DNA of 64,000 nucleotides from Burkholderiales bacterium Ga0077543. Its GTDB lineage: Bacteria; Pseudomonadota; Gammaproteobacteria; Burkholderiales; Burkholderiaceae_C. Shown in pieces: positions 42,793-51,969 of the stretch (the stretch's first letter is position 1; each line of letters begins with the position of its first letter). The translations under genes and the position numbers were made by a program. The stretch spans positions 1-64,000 of the forward strand of contig LNET01000027.1 in the NCBI GenBank assembly GCA_001464055.1, read 5' to 3'. The notes under the pieces were generated by a model, which did no database searches, was not told the origin of the DNA, and worked only from the letters and a program-made list of their open reading frames with translations.

Positions 42793-43467
42793 ATGTCACC
42801 TGCCCTGAACCCCACTCCCGACGAAGTCACCCGCCAACGTTCACTGGCCAAGTACCGGCAGCGCGCCGCCGCCTACGACAGCACCTGCGGCCCCACCTGG
42901 GGCATCCGTGAACGCTGCATTGCCGCGCTGCGGCTGCAGCCCGGCCAGAGCGTGCTGGACGTCGCCTGCGGCACTGGCCTGAGCCTGCCGCTGCTGCGCA
43001 GCGCCGTGGGTGGCGCCGACGGCTGCCAGGGCCAGGTCTTCGGCTTCGACCACAGCTCCGAGATGCTGGTGCAGGCGCGGGCGCGCGTGGCCACCGCCGG
43101 CTGGGACAACGTGACGCTGTTCGAGACCGCAGCCCAGGCCCTGGCCTTGCCGCAACAGATGGACGCGCTGCTCTTCCACTACACCCACGACATCCTGCGG
43201 TCGCCCAGCGCCTTGCGCCAGGTGCTGGCCTGTGCCCGCCCCGGCGCACGCGTGGCCATCGCCGGCATCAAGTACTTCCCGGTCTGGCTGGCGCCGCTGA
43301 ACGCCTGGGTGTACTGGAAGAACCATGGCTACAACGGCGCCCCGGGCGAACTGCGCAGCCCCTGGGACCGCGTCGCCCCGCACCTGGCCGACTGGCACTT
43401 CGAAACCACCCAGTGGGGCATGGGCTACATCGCCAGCGGGACACTGCGCGCGCAGCCCGCGTCCTGA
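42793..43467 (+). CDS. Class I SAM-dependent methyltransferase
   Basis: A 224-residue cytoplasmic methyltransferase. The SAM-binding motif I reads VLDVACGTGLSLPLL near 54-68, preceded by KYRQRAAAYDSTCG, and motif II-like FGFDHSSEMLVQARARVA follows near residue 97. The region FHYTHDILRSPSALRQVL suits the UbiE/Coq5-like or small-molecule group. The acceptor substrate is unknown. The gene sits among PEP-CTERM genes and reads in the same direction as the next one, but 229 bases separate them, so no operon is evident. Confidence 0.82.
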   Translation: MSPALNPTPDEVTRQRSLAKYRQRAAAYDSTCGPTWGIRERCIAALRLQPGQSVLDVACGTGLSLPLLRSAVGGADGCQGQVFGFDHSSEMLVQARARVATAGWDNVTLFETAAQALALPQQMDALLFHYTHDILRSPSALRQVLACARPGARVAIAGIKYFPVWLAPLNAWVYWKNHGYNGAPGELRSPWDRVAPHLADWHFETTQWGMGYIASGTLRAQPAS

Positions 43468-43696
43468 GCCGGCCCGGCCGGTGGCTGCGGCCGGTGCCGG
43501 GCGGCGTGCACGGCCTGAAGGCACGGCCGCTGCAGGCGTTTTCCGAGGCTCCCCAGCGCAAAGGACCCCCTATCCGCGTGGGTTTCGCCCGCAAGCCGGC
43601 GGGCATTGCGATTTGTCAATGCCAGGGCCAGGAAGGGCTGCAAATTCGGCCCGGAGCGGGCTCGACCCGCTTCCATCAATCCCTGGGAGTTCTCAG

Positions 43697-44899
43697 ATGA
43701 CCATCCTGCATCGCCAAGCCGCGGCCTTCGTCGGCATCCTCTGCCTGGCCGGGCCCGCCTGCGCCGGCTCCATCACCGGCTGGGACGGCCGCAATGTGCT
43801 GACGACGACCGACGACCCCAAAGGCGGTGGCTTCAGCACCGTCTACGACCGCGCACCCACCGATGCCGGCGCCATCAGCCATGGCCGGATGGTCTTCGAC
43901 GGCGTCGAGGCCGTGGCACCGGGCATGCGCATCGAGAACAACGCGCCGCCGTCGGTGCCGCCGACGCCGGGCAACGTCGACAACTGCCTCATGGCCTCGT
44001 CGTCGGCTTCGTGCAACAGCGAACGGCAGAGCGGCAAGCGCTACAAGCTCGACCAGACCGGTGCAGGCTCGATCGACCTGGTCCTGGGCCACGACCCCGC
44101 CGGCTCGGGCTTCGTCGCGCCCAACAACGGTCTCGTCAAGGTCTACCAGAAGTACGGCAACGACACCGGCGGCAACCTGTCGGGCTTCAGCGTGCGCCTG
44201 GGCAGCGGCGTGGGCGCAGGATTTGCGCCTTCCGGCATCGACGACGGGCTGCGCATCATCGACTACGGCGCCAGCCCGAACAACAGCCAGTTCAGCGCGC
44301 TCTTTGCCAACGGCCTGTTCGGTCCGGTGGACGAAGAACACCCGCTGACCGGCTACTTCAGCCCCGACCGCGCCGGCTTCAGCCTGGTGCTGACCGGCCA
44401 GGACAGCTTCCAGTCGGCCGCGGCGTTCGGCGCCTACGCGCCACTGTTCGGCGACTGGCTCAGCTACACCCAGGCCCCCACCGGCTACTTCTTCGACAAC
44501 GACGGCGACGCCAGCACCGACGCCCTGCTCGTGGCGCACCGGCTGGCCAACGGCAGCTGGGTGCAGAACCGCAGCCTGGCTGCCGACGGCAGCGTGGTCA
44601 CGCTGGCCTACGGCAACGACGGCACGGCCTTCGCCAGCCTGGACCAGCTGCTGGCCGCGCTGCCGGCTGGCCTGGTCGGCTGCGCCGGCGCACAGCCCGG
44701 GCAGGCCTGCCTGGCGGGCGAGGGCGCGATCGAAGACCTGGCGAAGTTCAACCTGACTTTCGGCATCGACCCCAGCGGCTATGCCGGCGACGAGTTCAGC
44801 CTGCGCGTGACGGCCGTGCCGGAGACGTCGACGAAGCTGATGCTGGCCCTGGGCCTGCTGGCCATCGGCGCGGCGCGGCTGCGGCGCAGCCGCGACTGA
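43697..44899 (+). CDS. PEP-CTERM-like exported protein with variant VPETST tail
   Basis: A 400-residue exported protein with a clean signal peptide (MTILHRQAAAFVGILCLAGP, cleavage near CAG-SIT). The body begins GWDGRNVLTTTDDP and has GFSTVYDR, the pattern of choice-of-anchor F family proteins. The C-terminus has a hydrophobic helix (LMLALGLLAIGAA) and basic end but the motif reads VPETST instead of VPEP. It may still be processed by an exosortase or only be anchored by the helix. Aspartate-rich stretches such as DNDGDASTDA suggest calcium binding. Confidence 0.8.
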   Translation: MTILHRQAAAFVGILCLAGPACAGSITGWDGRNVLTTTDDPKGGGFSTVYDRAPTDAGAISHGRMVFDGVEAVAPGMRIENNAPPSVPPTPGNVDNCLMASSSASCNSERQSGKRYKLDQTGAGSIDLVLGHDPAGSGFVAPNNGLVKVYQKYGNDTGGNLSGFSVRLGSGVGAGFAPSGIDDGLRIIDYGASPNNSQFSALFANGLFGPVDEEHPLTGYFSPDRAGFSLVLTGQDSFQSAAAFGAYAPLFGDWLSYTQAPTGYFFDNDGDASTDALLVAHRLANGSWVQNRSLAADGSVVTLAYGNDGTAFASLDQLLAALPAGLVGCAGAQPGQACLAGEGAIEDLAKFNLTFGIDPSGYAGDEFSLRVTAVPETSTKLMLALGLLAIGAARLRRSRD

Positions 44900-44982
44900 A
44901 CCCGGGCGCCGACCCGACGCCCTACAAGCCCTTGGCCTGAAGCCCTGCAAGACTTGTCAAGGATGCGGCGCATCATGCGCAC

Positions 44983-47661
44983 ATGAGCATCCGCCACCTC
45001 GACTCCTTGTTCGACCCGGCCTCGGTCGCCGTCTTCGGCGCCTCGCTGCGCCCTGGCAGCGTGGGCAGCACGGTCTGGCACAACCTGCGCACGGGCACGT
45101 ATGCCGGCAAGAACGCCGGGGCGCTGTGGCCGGTGAACCCGCGCCACGACCGCCTGGCCGACGCCGCCTGCTACGCCGACGTCGCTGCGCTGCCGGCCAC
45201 GCCCGAGCTGGCGGTGATCTGCACGCCGCCGGCCACGGTGCCGGCGCTGATCGACGCGCTGGGCCGGCGCGGCACGCGCGCCGCCGTGGTGCTGACGGCC
45301 GGATTCAGCGCCGCCGACAAGCAGGCCATGCTGGACGCCGCCCGCCGCCACCTGCTGCGCATCCTGGGGCCGAACTGCCTGGGCCTGCTGTCGCCGCACA
45401 TCGGCCTGAACGCCAGCTTCGCCCATGTGGGCGCGGCCCCGGGGCAGCTGGCTTTCGTGTCGCAGTCGGGCGCGCTCGTCACCGCGATGCTGGACTGGGC
45501 GCGCGGGCGCGGCGTGGGCTTCTCGCACTTCGTGTCGCTGGGCGAAAGCGCCGACGTCGACTTCGGCGACATGCTCGACTGGCTGGCCAGCGACGCCAAG
45601 ACACGCGCGATCCTGCTCTACATCGAATCGGTCAGCGCCACGCGCAAGTTCATGTCGGCGGCACGCGCAGCGGCGCGCAACAAGCCCGTCATCCTGGTGA
45701 AGGCCGGGCGTTCGGCCCAGGGCCAGGCCGCGGCCGCTTCGCACACCGGTGCGCTGGCCGGCTCCGACGCGGTGTTTGACGCCGCCGTGCGCCGCGCCGG
45801 CATGCTGCGCGTGGACACGCTGCAGGAGCTGTTCGACGCCGCGCTGACGCTGGACCGGCTGGCCGGCGGCCCGCCGGGCATCGCCCAGGCCCTGGAAGTC
45901 ACCCAGGTCACCATCGTCACGAACGGCGGCGGCGCGGGCGTGATGGCCGCCGACGCCGTGGCCACGGCCGGCCTGGGGCTGGCGCCGCTGTCGCCGGCCA
46001 CGCGCAGCGCGCTCGACGCAGCGCTGCCCGCCAACTGGTCGCGCGGCAACCCGGTGGACCTGATCGGCGACGCGCCAGAAGCGCGCTACCTGGCCGCCTT
46101 GCAGGCGCTGCTGGCCGACCGCGACGCCGGCATGCTGCTGTTCACGCACGCGCCCACGGCCATCGTGCCCAGCGCGCGCATCGCCCAGGCCCTGGTGCCG
46201 CTGCTGCAGCCGCAGGCCACCCGCGTGGTCAGCGCCTGGCTGGGCGGCGAAGCGGTGGCCGAGGCGCGCCAGGTGTTCCAGCGCGCCGGCCTGGCCTGCT
46301 ACGACACGCCCGAGCAGGCCGTGGCCGCCATCGCGATGCTGGCGACCTGGCGCCACAATCAGGCGCAGCTGCTGCAAGCCCCGCCGGCCGACGCCGGCCT
46401 GGCCGCGCCCGACCTGGCGCCGGCGCGCGCCGTGATCGCCCAGGCCCTGGCCGAAGGGCGCGAGATGCTCAGCGAACCCGAAGCCAAGGCCGTTCTGGCC
46501 GCCGCCGGCGTGCCGGTGGCGGCCACGCGCCGCACCGGCCTGTCGGCCGACGAGGCCGTGGCCGCGGCGCTGGCCATCGGCTGGCCGGTGGCGCTGAAGA
46601 TCCTGTCGAACGACATCTCGCACAAGAGCGACTCGGGCGGCGTCATGCTCGACATCGACGACGAAGCCATGCTGCGCGCGGCGGTGGCCACCATGCTGCA
46701 GCGCGTGCGTGCGCACCAGCCCGCGGCCGTGCTGCAGGGCTTCACGGTGCAGTCGATGGTGAAACGGTCGCAGGCGCTGGAACTCATCGTCGGCGCGAAC
46801 CTCGACCCCTTGTTCGGCCCCGTCATCCTGTTCGGCCAGGGCGGCACGGCGGTGGAAGTGGTGGCCGACACCGCCCTGGCGCTGCCGCCGCTGAACCTGC
46901 CGCTGGCCCAGGCCCTGGTGAACCGCACTCGCATCGCCCGGCTGCTGCGCGGCTGGCGCGACGTGCCGCCGGCGAACATGCCCGCGGTGCTGGACACGCT
47001 GATCGCCGTGTCACGCCTGCTGGCCGAACTGCCCGAGGTGGTGGAACTGGACATCAACCCGCTGCTGGCCGACGCGCGCGGCGTCATCGCGCTCGACGCC
47101 CGGGTGCGGGTGCGGGCCGACGCGCCGGGCGGTGCCGCGCGCTTTGCCATCCGCCCCTACCCGGCGGAACTGGAAGAACACTGGGACTGGCAAGGCCAGC
47201 CGGTGCTGGTGCGGCCGATCCGCCCCGACGACGAGCAACGCCACCGCCGCTTCCTGGAACGGCTGGACCCGGAAGACATCCGCATGCGCATCTTCTACAG
47301 CCGGCGCAGCATCGAACGCAGCGAACTGGCGCGGCTGACGCAGATCGACTACGAACGCGAGATGGCCTTCATCGCGCTGGACGAAGCGGGCGAGACGCTG
47401 GCCGTGGCGCGCGCCGTGGCCGACCCCGACAACGTCGACGCCGAATTCGGCATCGTCGTGCGTTCAGACCTGAAAGGCGGCGGCCTGGGTGCGCGGCTGA
47501 TGCACAAGCTGGCCAGCTACCAGCACGGCCGCGGCACGCAGGCGCTCACGGCCCTGGTGCTGGACGAGAACAGCCGCATGCTGCAGCTGGCCCAGGAGAT
47601 GGGCTTCAGCATCGGCGAACGCAGCGCCGACGGCACGCGGCCGCTGCGGCTGCAGCTGTAG
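44983..47661 (+). CDS. Pat-like protein: ADP-forming acyl-CoA ligase fused to GNAT acetyltransferase
   Basis: An 892-residue fusion. A CoA-binding Rossmann domain ([18 protein letters not shown] near 10-28) is followed by succinyl-CoA-ligase-like domains with [11 protein letters not shown] and [14 protein letters not shown]. An ATP-grasp part covers about 485-700 ([35 protein letters not shown]). A GNAT domain at about 740-892 has [14 protein letters not shown] and [16 protein letters not shown]. This order matches PatZ/YfiQ protein lysine acetyltransferases, which control acetyl-CoA synthetase and other enzymes. In PatZ the ligase half is inactive and acts as a sensor; here the catalytic state needs testing. 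It stands alone between a PEP-CTERM gene and a chemoreceptor. Confidence 0.88.
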   Translation: MSIRHLDSLFDPASVAVFGASLRPGSVGSTVWHNLRTGTYAGKNAGALWPVNPRHDRLADAACYADVAALPATPELAVICTPPATVPALIDALGRRGTRAAVVLTAGFSAADKQAMLDAARRHLLRILGPNCLGLLSPHIGLNASFAHVGAAPGQLAFVSQSGALVTAMLDWARGRGVGFSHFVSLGESADVDFGDMLDWLASDAKTRAILLYIESVSATRKFMSAARAAARNKPVILVKAGRSAQGQAAAASHTGALAGSDAVFDAAVRRAGMLRVDTLQELFDAALTLDRLAGGPPGIAQALEVTQVTIVTNGGGAGVMAADAVATAGLGLAPLSPATRSALDAALPANWSRGNPVDLIGDAPEARYLAALQALLADRDAGMLLFTHAPTAIVPSARIAQALVPLLQPQATRVVSAWLGGEAVAEARQVFQRAGLACYDTPEQAVAAIAMLATWRHNQAQLLQAPPADAGLAAPDLAPARAVIAQALAEGREMLSEPEAKAVLAAAGVPVAATRRTGLSADEAVAAALAIGWPVALKILSNDISHKSDSGGVMLDIDDEAMLRAAVATMLQRVRAHQPAAVLQGFTVQSMVKRSQALELIVGANLDPLFGPVILFGQGGTAVEVVADTALALPPLNLPLAQALVNRTRIARLLRGWRDVPPANMPAVLDTLIAVSRLLAELPEVVELDINPLLADARGVIALDARVRVRADAPGGAARFAIRPYPAELEEHWDWQGQPVLVRPIRPDDEQRHRRFLERLDPEDIRMRIFYSRRSIERSELARLTQIDYEREMAFIALDEAGETLAVARAVADPDNVDAEFGIVVRSDLKGGGLGARLMHKLASYQHGRGTQALTALVLDENSRMLQLAQEMGFSIGERSADGTRPLRLQL

Positions 47662-47818
47662 CCCGCCCGCGCAGAAAGTCGCCTCGAGGCCCAAAACCAC
47701 AGATCTAGTAAGCCCAAAAAAGGGCCGTGGCTTGGCTTCTGTTCAGGCCGACGCTTCGGGGTCGTCTCCCCTACATTGGTATTGCCCAGCCACTGCGGGC
47801 AGTTCAATTGAGGGAAAA

Positions 47819-49390
47819 ATGTCCGACGCTTTCAACCGAATGAAGCTCGCCACGCGGTTTTCCACCGTGTTCGGCGCGATCCTGGCCATCTTCGTCGTCG
47901 TGGTGGCCGTGGCGGGCTACAGCTCGCGGCAACTCGCCGAAGCCGAACGCTGGAACACCCACACCCACAAGGTGATGAATCTGGCCCAGGACAACCTGGC
48001 CGCGATGATCAACATGGAAACCGGAGCCCGTGGTTTCCTGCTGGCCGGACAGGACGCCTTTCTCGAGCCCTGGAACGGCGGCCAGGCGGGCTTCCGGGCC
48101 TCCTGGGAAACGCTGAAGACGCTGACCGCCGACAACCCGGCGCAGCAGAAGCGGCTGGACGAGATGCTGCAGCGCCGCAATGAATTCGTGGCGGTGGGCG
48201 AGTCGCTGATCCAGGCCCGCCGCGGCGCGAAGTTCGCCGACGGCAGCATGGAGGCCTTCTTCGGCGAATTCGCCAAGGGCCGCGACAAGGCGGCCATGGA
48301 CGGCTACCGCGCCCTGAACCAGGCCTTCTACGACGCTGAAAGCGCGCTGCTCGCCGTGCGCGCCAGGCAGGCCGAGCAAAGCCACACCGCCATGAGCACC
48401 GCGCTGCTGGGCGGCCTGGCCCTGGCCGTGGTGGCGGCCAGCGGGCTGGGGCTGATGCTCACCAGGGCGCTGTTGCGCCAGCTGGGCGGCGAGCCGACCG
48501 ACGCCGTGGCCCTGGCCGAAGCGATCGCCAGCGGCGACCTGAGCCACCGCGTGTTCGTGAAGCCGGGCGATACCGCCAGCATGATGGCCCGCCTGGACGC
48601 CATGCAGCGCAGCCTGGGCCAGGTCGTGGGCCAGGTGCGCCAGAACTCCGAAAGCGTGGCCACCGCCAGCGCCCAGATCGCCCAGGGCAACCAGGACCTG
48701 TCGGGCCGCACCGAAGAGCAGGCCAGCGCGCTGCAGCAGACCGCCGCGACGATGGAACAACTGGGCACGACGGTGCGCAACAACGCCGACAGCGCACGCC
48801 AGGCGAACCAGCTGGCACAGAGCGCCTCGGCCGTGGCCGGCGAAGGCGGTGATGTGGTGGGCCAGGTCGTCACGACGATGCGCGGCATCAGCGAGAGCAG
48901 CCGCAAGATCGGCGACATCATCGGCACCATCGACGGCATTGCCTTCCAGACCAACATCCTGGCGTTGAACGCGGCGGTCGAGGCCGCTCGCGCCGGCGAA
49001 CAGGGTCGCGGCTTCGCCGTGGTGGCCGCTGAAGTGCGCACCCTGGCGCAGCGCAGCGCCGAGGCCGCCAAGGAGATCAAGACCCTGATCGGCCACAGCG
49101 TCGAACAGGTCGAGCAGGGCACCGCGCTGGTGGACGCGGCAGGCCTGAAGATGGGCGAGATCGTCTCGTCGATCCAGCGGGTCAGCGACATGGTGGCCGA
49201 GATCAGCAGCGCCAGTGTCGAGCAGAGCTCGGGCGTGCAGCAGGTGGGCCACGCGGTGACGCAGATGGACCAGGCCACGCAACAGAACGCGGCCCTGGTG
49301 GAAGAAAGCGCTGCGGCGGCCGAGAGCCTGAAGTCACAGGCCCAGGCCCTGGTTCAGGCGGTGTCGGTGTTCAAGCTGGCCCCGGCCTGA
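47819..49390 (+). CDS. Methyl-accepting chemotaxis protein with CHASE3 sensor
   Basis: A 523-residue transmembrane chemoreceptor. The first helix is about 10-33. A periplasmic CHASE3 domain covers about 38-190, with [17 protein letters not shown] as its hallmark. The second helix is about 192-212, HAMP about 213-267, and the cytoplasmic signalling domain about 285-515. The CheA/CheW-binding hairpin reads [20 protein letters not shown] and [25 protein letters not shown] (47810-47814) is the ribosome binding site for the ATG at 47819. No CheB/CheR-tethering pentapeptide is seen at the C-terminus. The ligand is unknown. Confidence 0.93.
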   Translation: MSDAFNRMKLATRFSTVFGAILAIFVVVVAVAGYSSRQLAEAERWNTHTHKVMNLAQDNLAAMINMETGARGFLLAGQDAFLEPWNGGQAGFRASWETLKTLTADNPAQQKRLDEMLQRRNEFVAVGESLIQARRGAKFADGSMEAFFGEFAKGRDKAAMDGYRALNQAFYDAESALLAVRARQAEQSHTAMSTALLGGLALAVVAASGLGLMLTRALLRQLGGEPTDAVALAEAIASGDLSHRVFVKPGDTASMMARLDAMQRSLGQVVGQVRQNSESVATASAQIAQGNQDLSGRTEEQASALQQTAATMEQLGTTVRNNADSARQANQLAQSASAVAGEGGDVVGQVVTTMRGISESSRKIGDIIGTIDGIAFQTNILALNAAVEAARAGEQGRGFAVVAAEVRTLAQRSAEAAKEIKTLIGHSVEQVEQGTALVDAAGLKMGEIVSSIQRVSDMVAEISSASVEQSSGVQQVGHAVTQMDQATQQNAALVEESAAAAESLKSQAQALVQAVSVFKLAPA

Positions 49391-49392
49391 GC

Positions 49393-49413
49393 CGGCACGG
49401 CCGGCCGGTGCCG
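49393..49413 (+). terminator. Hairpin after the chemoreceptor gene
   Basis: CGGCAC and GTGCCG arms around a GC-rich loop start three bases after the chemoreceptor stop and before the convergent small gene. No T-run. Confidence 0.4.
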
Positions 49414-49427
49414 CGCCGGCCTGCGCT

Positions 49428-49808
49428 TCAGGTGGGCGTGGGCACGCCAGCGTTGCGGTCGTACTTCAGGAAGTACTTGCGCGCCAGGGCCACCAGCTGC
49501 GCCTCGGTGGGGTGGTCGGTGGTTTCGTAGGCCACCACCTGCCTGGCGGTTTCGGGGCGGTGCTTCTTCGCGTAGTGCTCGAAGTCCTTGAGGCCCGTGC
49601 TGGGGCCGGTGACCAGCACTTCGGCGATGCCGGCCAGGGCGTCGCACACCTCGCCGAAGAATTCGTGTTCGGTGCGCACCGCGCTGCCGCGCTGCTTGGT
49701 GTGGTGGCTGTGCGCCTTCACCTTCTGCGACTGCACATGGGCTTCGTCGAACTGCAGGATCTGGGCGCTGTGGTGGTCGATGGCGACGACGGCATGGAAC
49801 AGGGTCAT
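49428..49808 (-). CDS. Small protein of the 'translational machinery protein' type
   Basis: A 126-residue soluble protein starting FHAVVAIDHHSAQILQFDEA, with the centre AEVLVTGPSTGLKDFEHY and the end PTEAQLVALARKYFLKYDRN. This matches a family widespread in Burkholderiales annotated as translational machinery protein, distantly like the third domain of eRF1/Pelota. The function is not established. The His-rich KAHSHHTKQRG stretch could bind metal or nucleic acid. It follows the DksA-like gene by 86 bases on the same strand, suggesting a stress-response pairing. Confidence 0.72.
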   Translation of the reverse strand: MTLFHAVVAIDHHSAQILQFDEAHVQSQKVKAHSHHTKQRGSAVRTEHEFFGEVCDALAGIAEVLVTGPSTGLKDFEHYAKKHRPETARQVVAYETTDHPTEAQLVALARKYFLKYDRNAGVPTPT

Positions 49809-49894
49809 GGGATGGGTCCTGGTGAAGAAAGGGGAACGGGAGGAGGGAACAGGAGAAAGCGGCAAAAAAGGGCGGACCCGGCGATGAACCGGCC

Positions 49895-50287
49895 CTACCC
49901 GGGCAGGCGCCGTCCACCGGGCTTCGCTTCGCGCGCGGTTTCGCAGCCCACGCAACGCAGCGCCCAGGGTTCGACCTTGAGCCGGTCGAAGGCAATGTCC
50001 TGCCCGCAGTCTTCGCAGACGCCGAAGTCGGCTTCTTGCACCCGCTGCAGGGCCCGGCTGACAGCCCCGAGTTCCTGGGTCTCCATGTCGGTGATGGCCA
50101 GGTCGGTGGCCCGCGCGTTGTCGCGCTGCGGCGCGTCGTCGCCGTCTTGCAGCAGCACTTCGCGGGCGTGGGCCACGCGCGACAGGCCTTCGTGGTGTTC
50201 GGCCAGGCGGCGGTCCAGTTGATGCTGGCGCTGCACCAGCGCGGCTTCGAGCAGCGCACGCTGCCCGGCGGTGAGTTGGGATGTCAT
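49895..50287 (-). CDS. TraR/DksA-family zinc-finger protein
   Basis: A 130-residue protein with an N-terminal helical hairpin (about 8-80) and a C4 zinc finger near residues 91-115 (GVCEDCGQDIAFDRL then ALRCVGCETARE), the layout of DksA/TraR proteins that bind the RNA polymerase secondary channel. It is shorter than DksA (151) and may be one of the DksA paralogues. Whether the coiled-coil tip acidic residues needed for activity are kept is uncertain: the tip region reads LLQDGDDAPQRDNARATD. It probably shares a transcript with the small gene downstream. Confidence 0.85.
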   Translation of the reverse strand: MTSQLTAGQRALLEAALVQRQHQLDRRLAEHHEGLSRVAHAREVLLQDGDDAPQRDNARATDLAITDMETQELGAVSRALQRVQEADFGVCEDCGQDIAFDRLKVEPWALRCVGCETAREAKPGGRRLPG

Positions 50288-50409
50288 GGTGGTCTCCGTC
50301 TGCGGGGGTGTCGCCTCGTGCGACCCTGGACACCATGCTGCGCCCTGTGCCGGCCTCAGGCCTTGCGCTCGGTCAAGGCGGGCTCATTGCAGCTCGGCCG
50401 GGCCAGGGC

Positions 50410-51141
50410 CTAGACCAGGTCCAGTTCCGGGTAGCGGCGGAAGATGCCGGTCTCGTTGAAAGGCAGGCGGCGGTCGCTGGCCAGGTAGGCGGCCACGCGC
50501 GGCAATGCGGCCACGCGTTCATGCACCTCTCGCAGCGCCGGCTTGCCGCGCAAAGCGCGCTGCGTGGCGTTGGGGAAGGCGTAATTCAGGCCTTCGATCA
50601 GCTGGAACAGTGACAGGTCGGCATAGCTGAGCTTGCCGCCCACCAGCCAGCGTGGCCCGGCCGGGTTGTGCTTGGCGATGTGGTCGAACCAGGCCAGGTA
50701 CTTCGGGATGCGCGTGCTGCAGAAGGCCAGCGCACGGCGCCGGGCCTCGGGCCGCTGGTCTTCGTAATGCAGGTTGACGTCGACCGGGTGGTGGGTGTCG
50801 TGGGCTTCGACCACGATGTCGGCGATGGTCAGCTGGATCTGCTGGGTCCACACCCGCGCCTGTTCGCTGCGCGCCACCAGCTTCAGCTCCGGCCCCAGGT
50901 ACTGCAGGATGGCGGCGGTCTGGCCGACGACGAACTTGCCGTCGCGCAGGTAGGGCGGCGCAAACGGACGGTGCGGGTCCTGCGTGTCCGCCAGGCCGCG
51001 CAGCAGGGCTGGCAGGCCCTGGCCGGCGGTTTCGCTGCCGCGGGCCATGTCGGCGTAGGGCGCACCGGCAGCTTCCAGCGCCAGCCGCACGAATTCGCCG
51101 CGGCCTTGCAGCGTGGGCCAGTAGTACAGCTCGTAGGCCAT
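50410..51141 (-). CDS. Glutathione S-transferase family protein
   Basis: A 243-residue cytosolic transferase fold. The N-terminal thioredoxin-like domain opens AYELYYWPTLQGRGEFVRLA, with the tyrosines of the alpha/mu/pi/sigma classes, and has VGQTAAILQYLG as the glutathione-gamma-Glu site. The helical C-terminal domain (about 90-243) includes WLVGGKLSYADLSLFQLIEG with the N-capping box. The gene starts 17 bases after the BLUF gene stop, so the two are probably co-transcribed and this enzyme may be light-responsive. gshA is also in the window. Confidence 0.85.
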   Translation of the reverse strand: MAYELYYWPTLQGRGEFVRLALEAAGAPYADMARGSETAGQGLPALLRGLADTQDPHRPFAPPYLRDGKFVVGQTAAILQYLGPELKLVARSEQARVWTQQIQLTIADIVVEAHDTHHPVDVNLHYEDQRPEARRRALAFCSTRIPKYLAWFDHIAKHNPAGPRWLVGGKLSYADLSLFQLIEGLNYAFPNATQRALRGKPALREVHERVAALPRVAAYLASDRRLPFNETGIFRRYPELDLV

Positions 51142-51158
51142 GGCGTGGTGGCCGCCGT

Positions 51159-51581
51159 TCAGGCCACGACGTTCTTGATGGGATGGCCGGTGGCGATGAG
51201 TTCGTCCAGCCGCTCCAGCAGCACCCGCCCCGGCTGGGCATAGGGGTCGAACGACGGGTGCTGCATCGGCACCACCGGGCTGCGGTCGGACAGCACCACG
51301 TGCGCCATCGTCCAATTTCCGAAGCGACGCTGTTGAATGTCGTCGACCAGCAGCACTTCCAGGTCCTTGTGGCGCGTGTCCTGCGCAATCCGGCCGTACA
51401 GCCGGTTGACGGCACTGCGCTCGCCTTCGAGCACTTGCAGGAAGAAGCCCTGGCCCTGGCAGAGCACGCCGGTGATGCCGTTCCTGGCGTTGAAGTCCAG
51501 CGCCGTGGCCAGGATGGAGCTGGTCATCATGGTGGTCTGCGGGCCGACGGATCGGCTCAGGTAGAGCATTCGGATCAGCAT
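51159..51581 (-). CDS. BLUF-domain blue-light receptor
   Basis: A 140-residue short BLUF protein that should bind FAD non-covalently and sense blue light. The key residues fall at exactly the spacing of AppA: Tyr7 (LIRMLYLSR), Asn31 (LDFNARNGITGVL), Gln49 (GFFLQVLEG), Trp90 and Met92 (FGNWTM). I chose the ATG at 51581 (MLIRMLYLS), since the BLUF fold begins there. About 45 residues follow the core, forming the usual capping helices. With no output domain it must signal by protein contact. A glutathione transferase gene follows after 17 bases. Confidence 0.92.
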   Translation of the reverse strand: MLIRMLYLSRSVGPQTTMMTSSILATALDFNARNGITGVLCQGQGFFLQVLEGERSAVNRLYGRIAQDTRHKDLEVLLVDDIQQRRFGNWTMAHVVLSDRSPVVPMQHPSFDPYAQPGRVLLERLDELIATGHPIKNVVA

Positions 51582-51705
51582 GGGCAGGGTCGGGTTCCGG
51601 AAAACAGGCGGGTGGTCGGAAAGATGCCGGGACAAGCAGGCAGTTTAGCCAGACCCGCCTGCCCTGCCGGCGCAAAAGCATCGCGTCGAACCCCTACCAT
51701 GCACC

Positions 51706-51969
51706 ATGTCCCCACCCGACCAGCGCCCCGACCCCGCCACCGTTTCGCGCATCGTCGAGATGGCCTGGGACGACCGGACCCCGTTCGAAGCCATCCACAC
51801 GCAGTTTGCGCTGGACGAGGCGGCCGTCATCACGCTGATGCGCCAGCAGCTCAAGCCAGGCTCATTCCGCCTGTGGCGCCAGCGCGTGCGCGGCCGCAGG
51901 GCCAAGCATGCTGCCCTGGCCCAGCGAGACACCGATGCCGTGCGCGACCTGAAGCAGCGGGTGGCCTGA
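51706..51969 (+). CDS. TIGR03643/DUF2805 small protein
   Basis: An 87-residue protein with the family core VSRIVEMAWDDRTPFEAIHT, then a predicted helix-turn-helix-like FALDEAAVITLMRQQLKP and SFRLWRQRVRGRRAKHAA. The high Arg content suggests nucleic-acid binding, but no function is known. Its last 108 bases overlap the 3' end of the oppositely transcribed pfkA, a long overlap for two apparently real genes. Confidence 0.82.
   Translation: MSPPDQRPDPATVSRIVEMAWDDRTPFEAIHTQFALDEAAVITLMRQQLKPGSFRLWRQRVRGRRAKHAALAQRDTDAVRDLKQRVA

Noticed and set aside
43610-43660. A GG-N10-GC sigma-54-like pair upstream of the VPETST gene
   Set aside because: Flanking bases do not match TGGCAC or TTGC; GG/GC pairs at this spacing are frequent by chance in such GC-rich DNA.
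47662-47818. A possible sigma-28 promoter (GCCGACGC) upstream of the chemoreceptor
   Set aside because: Only the GCCGA part of the -10 matches and no TAAA-type -35 is present at the right distance.
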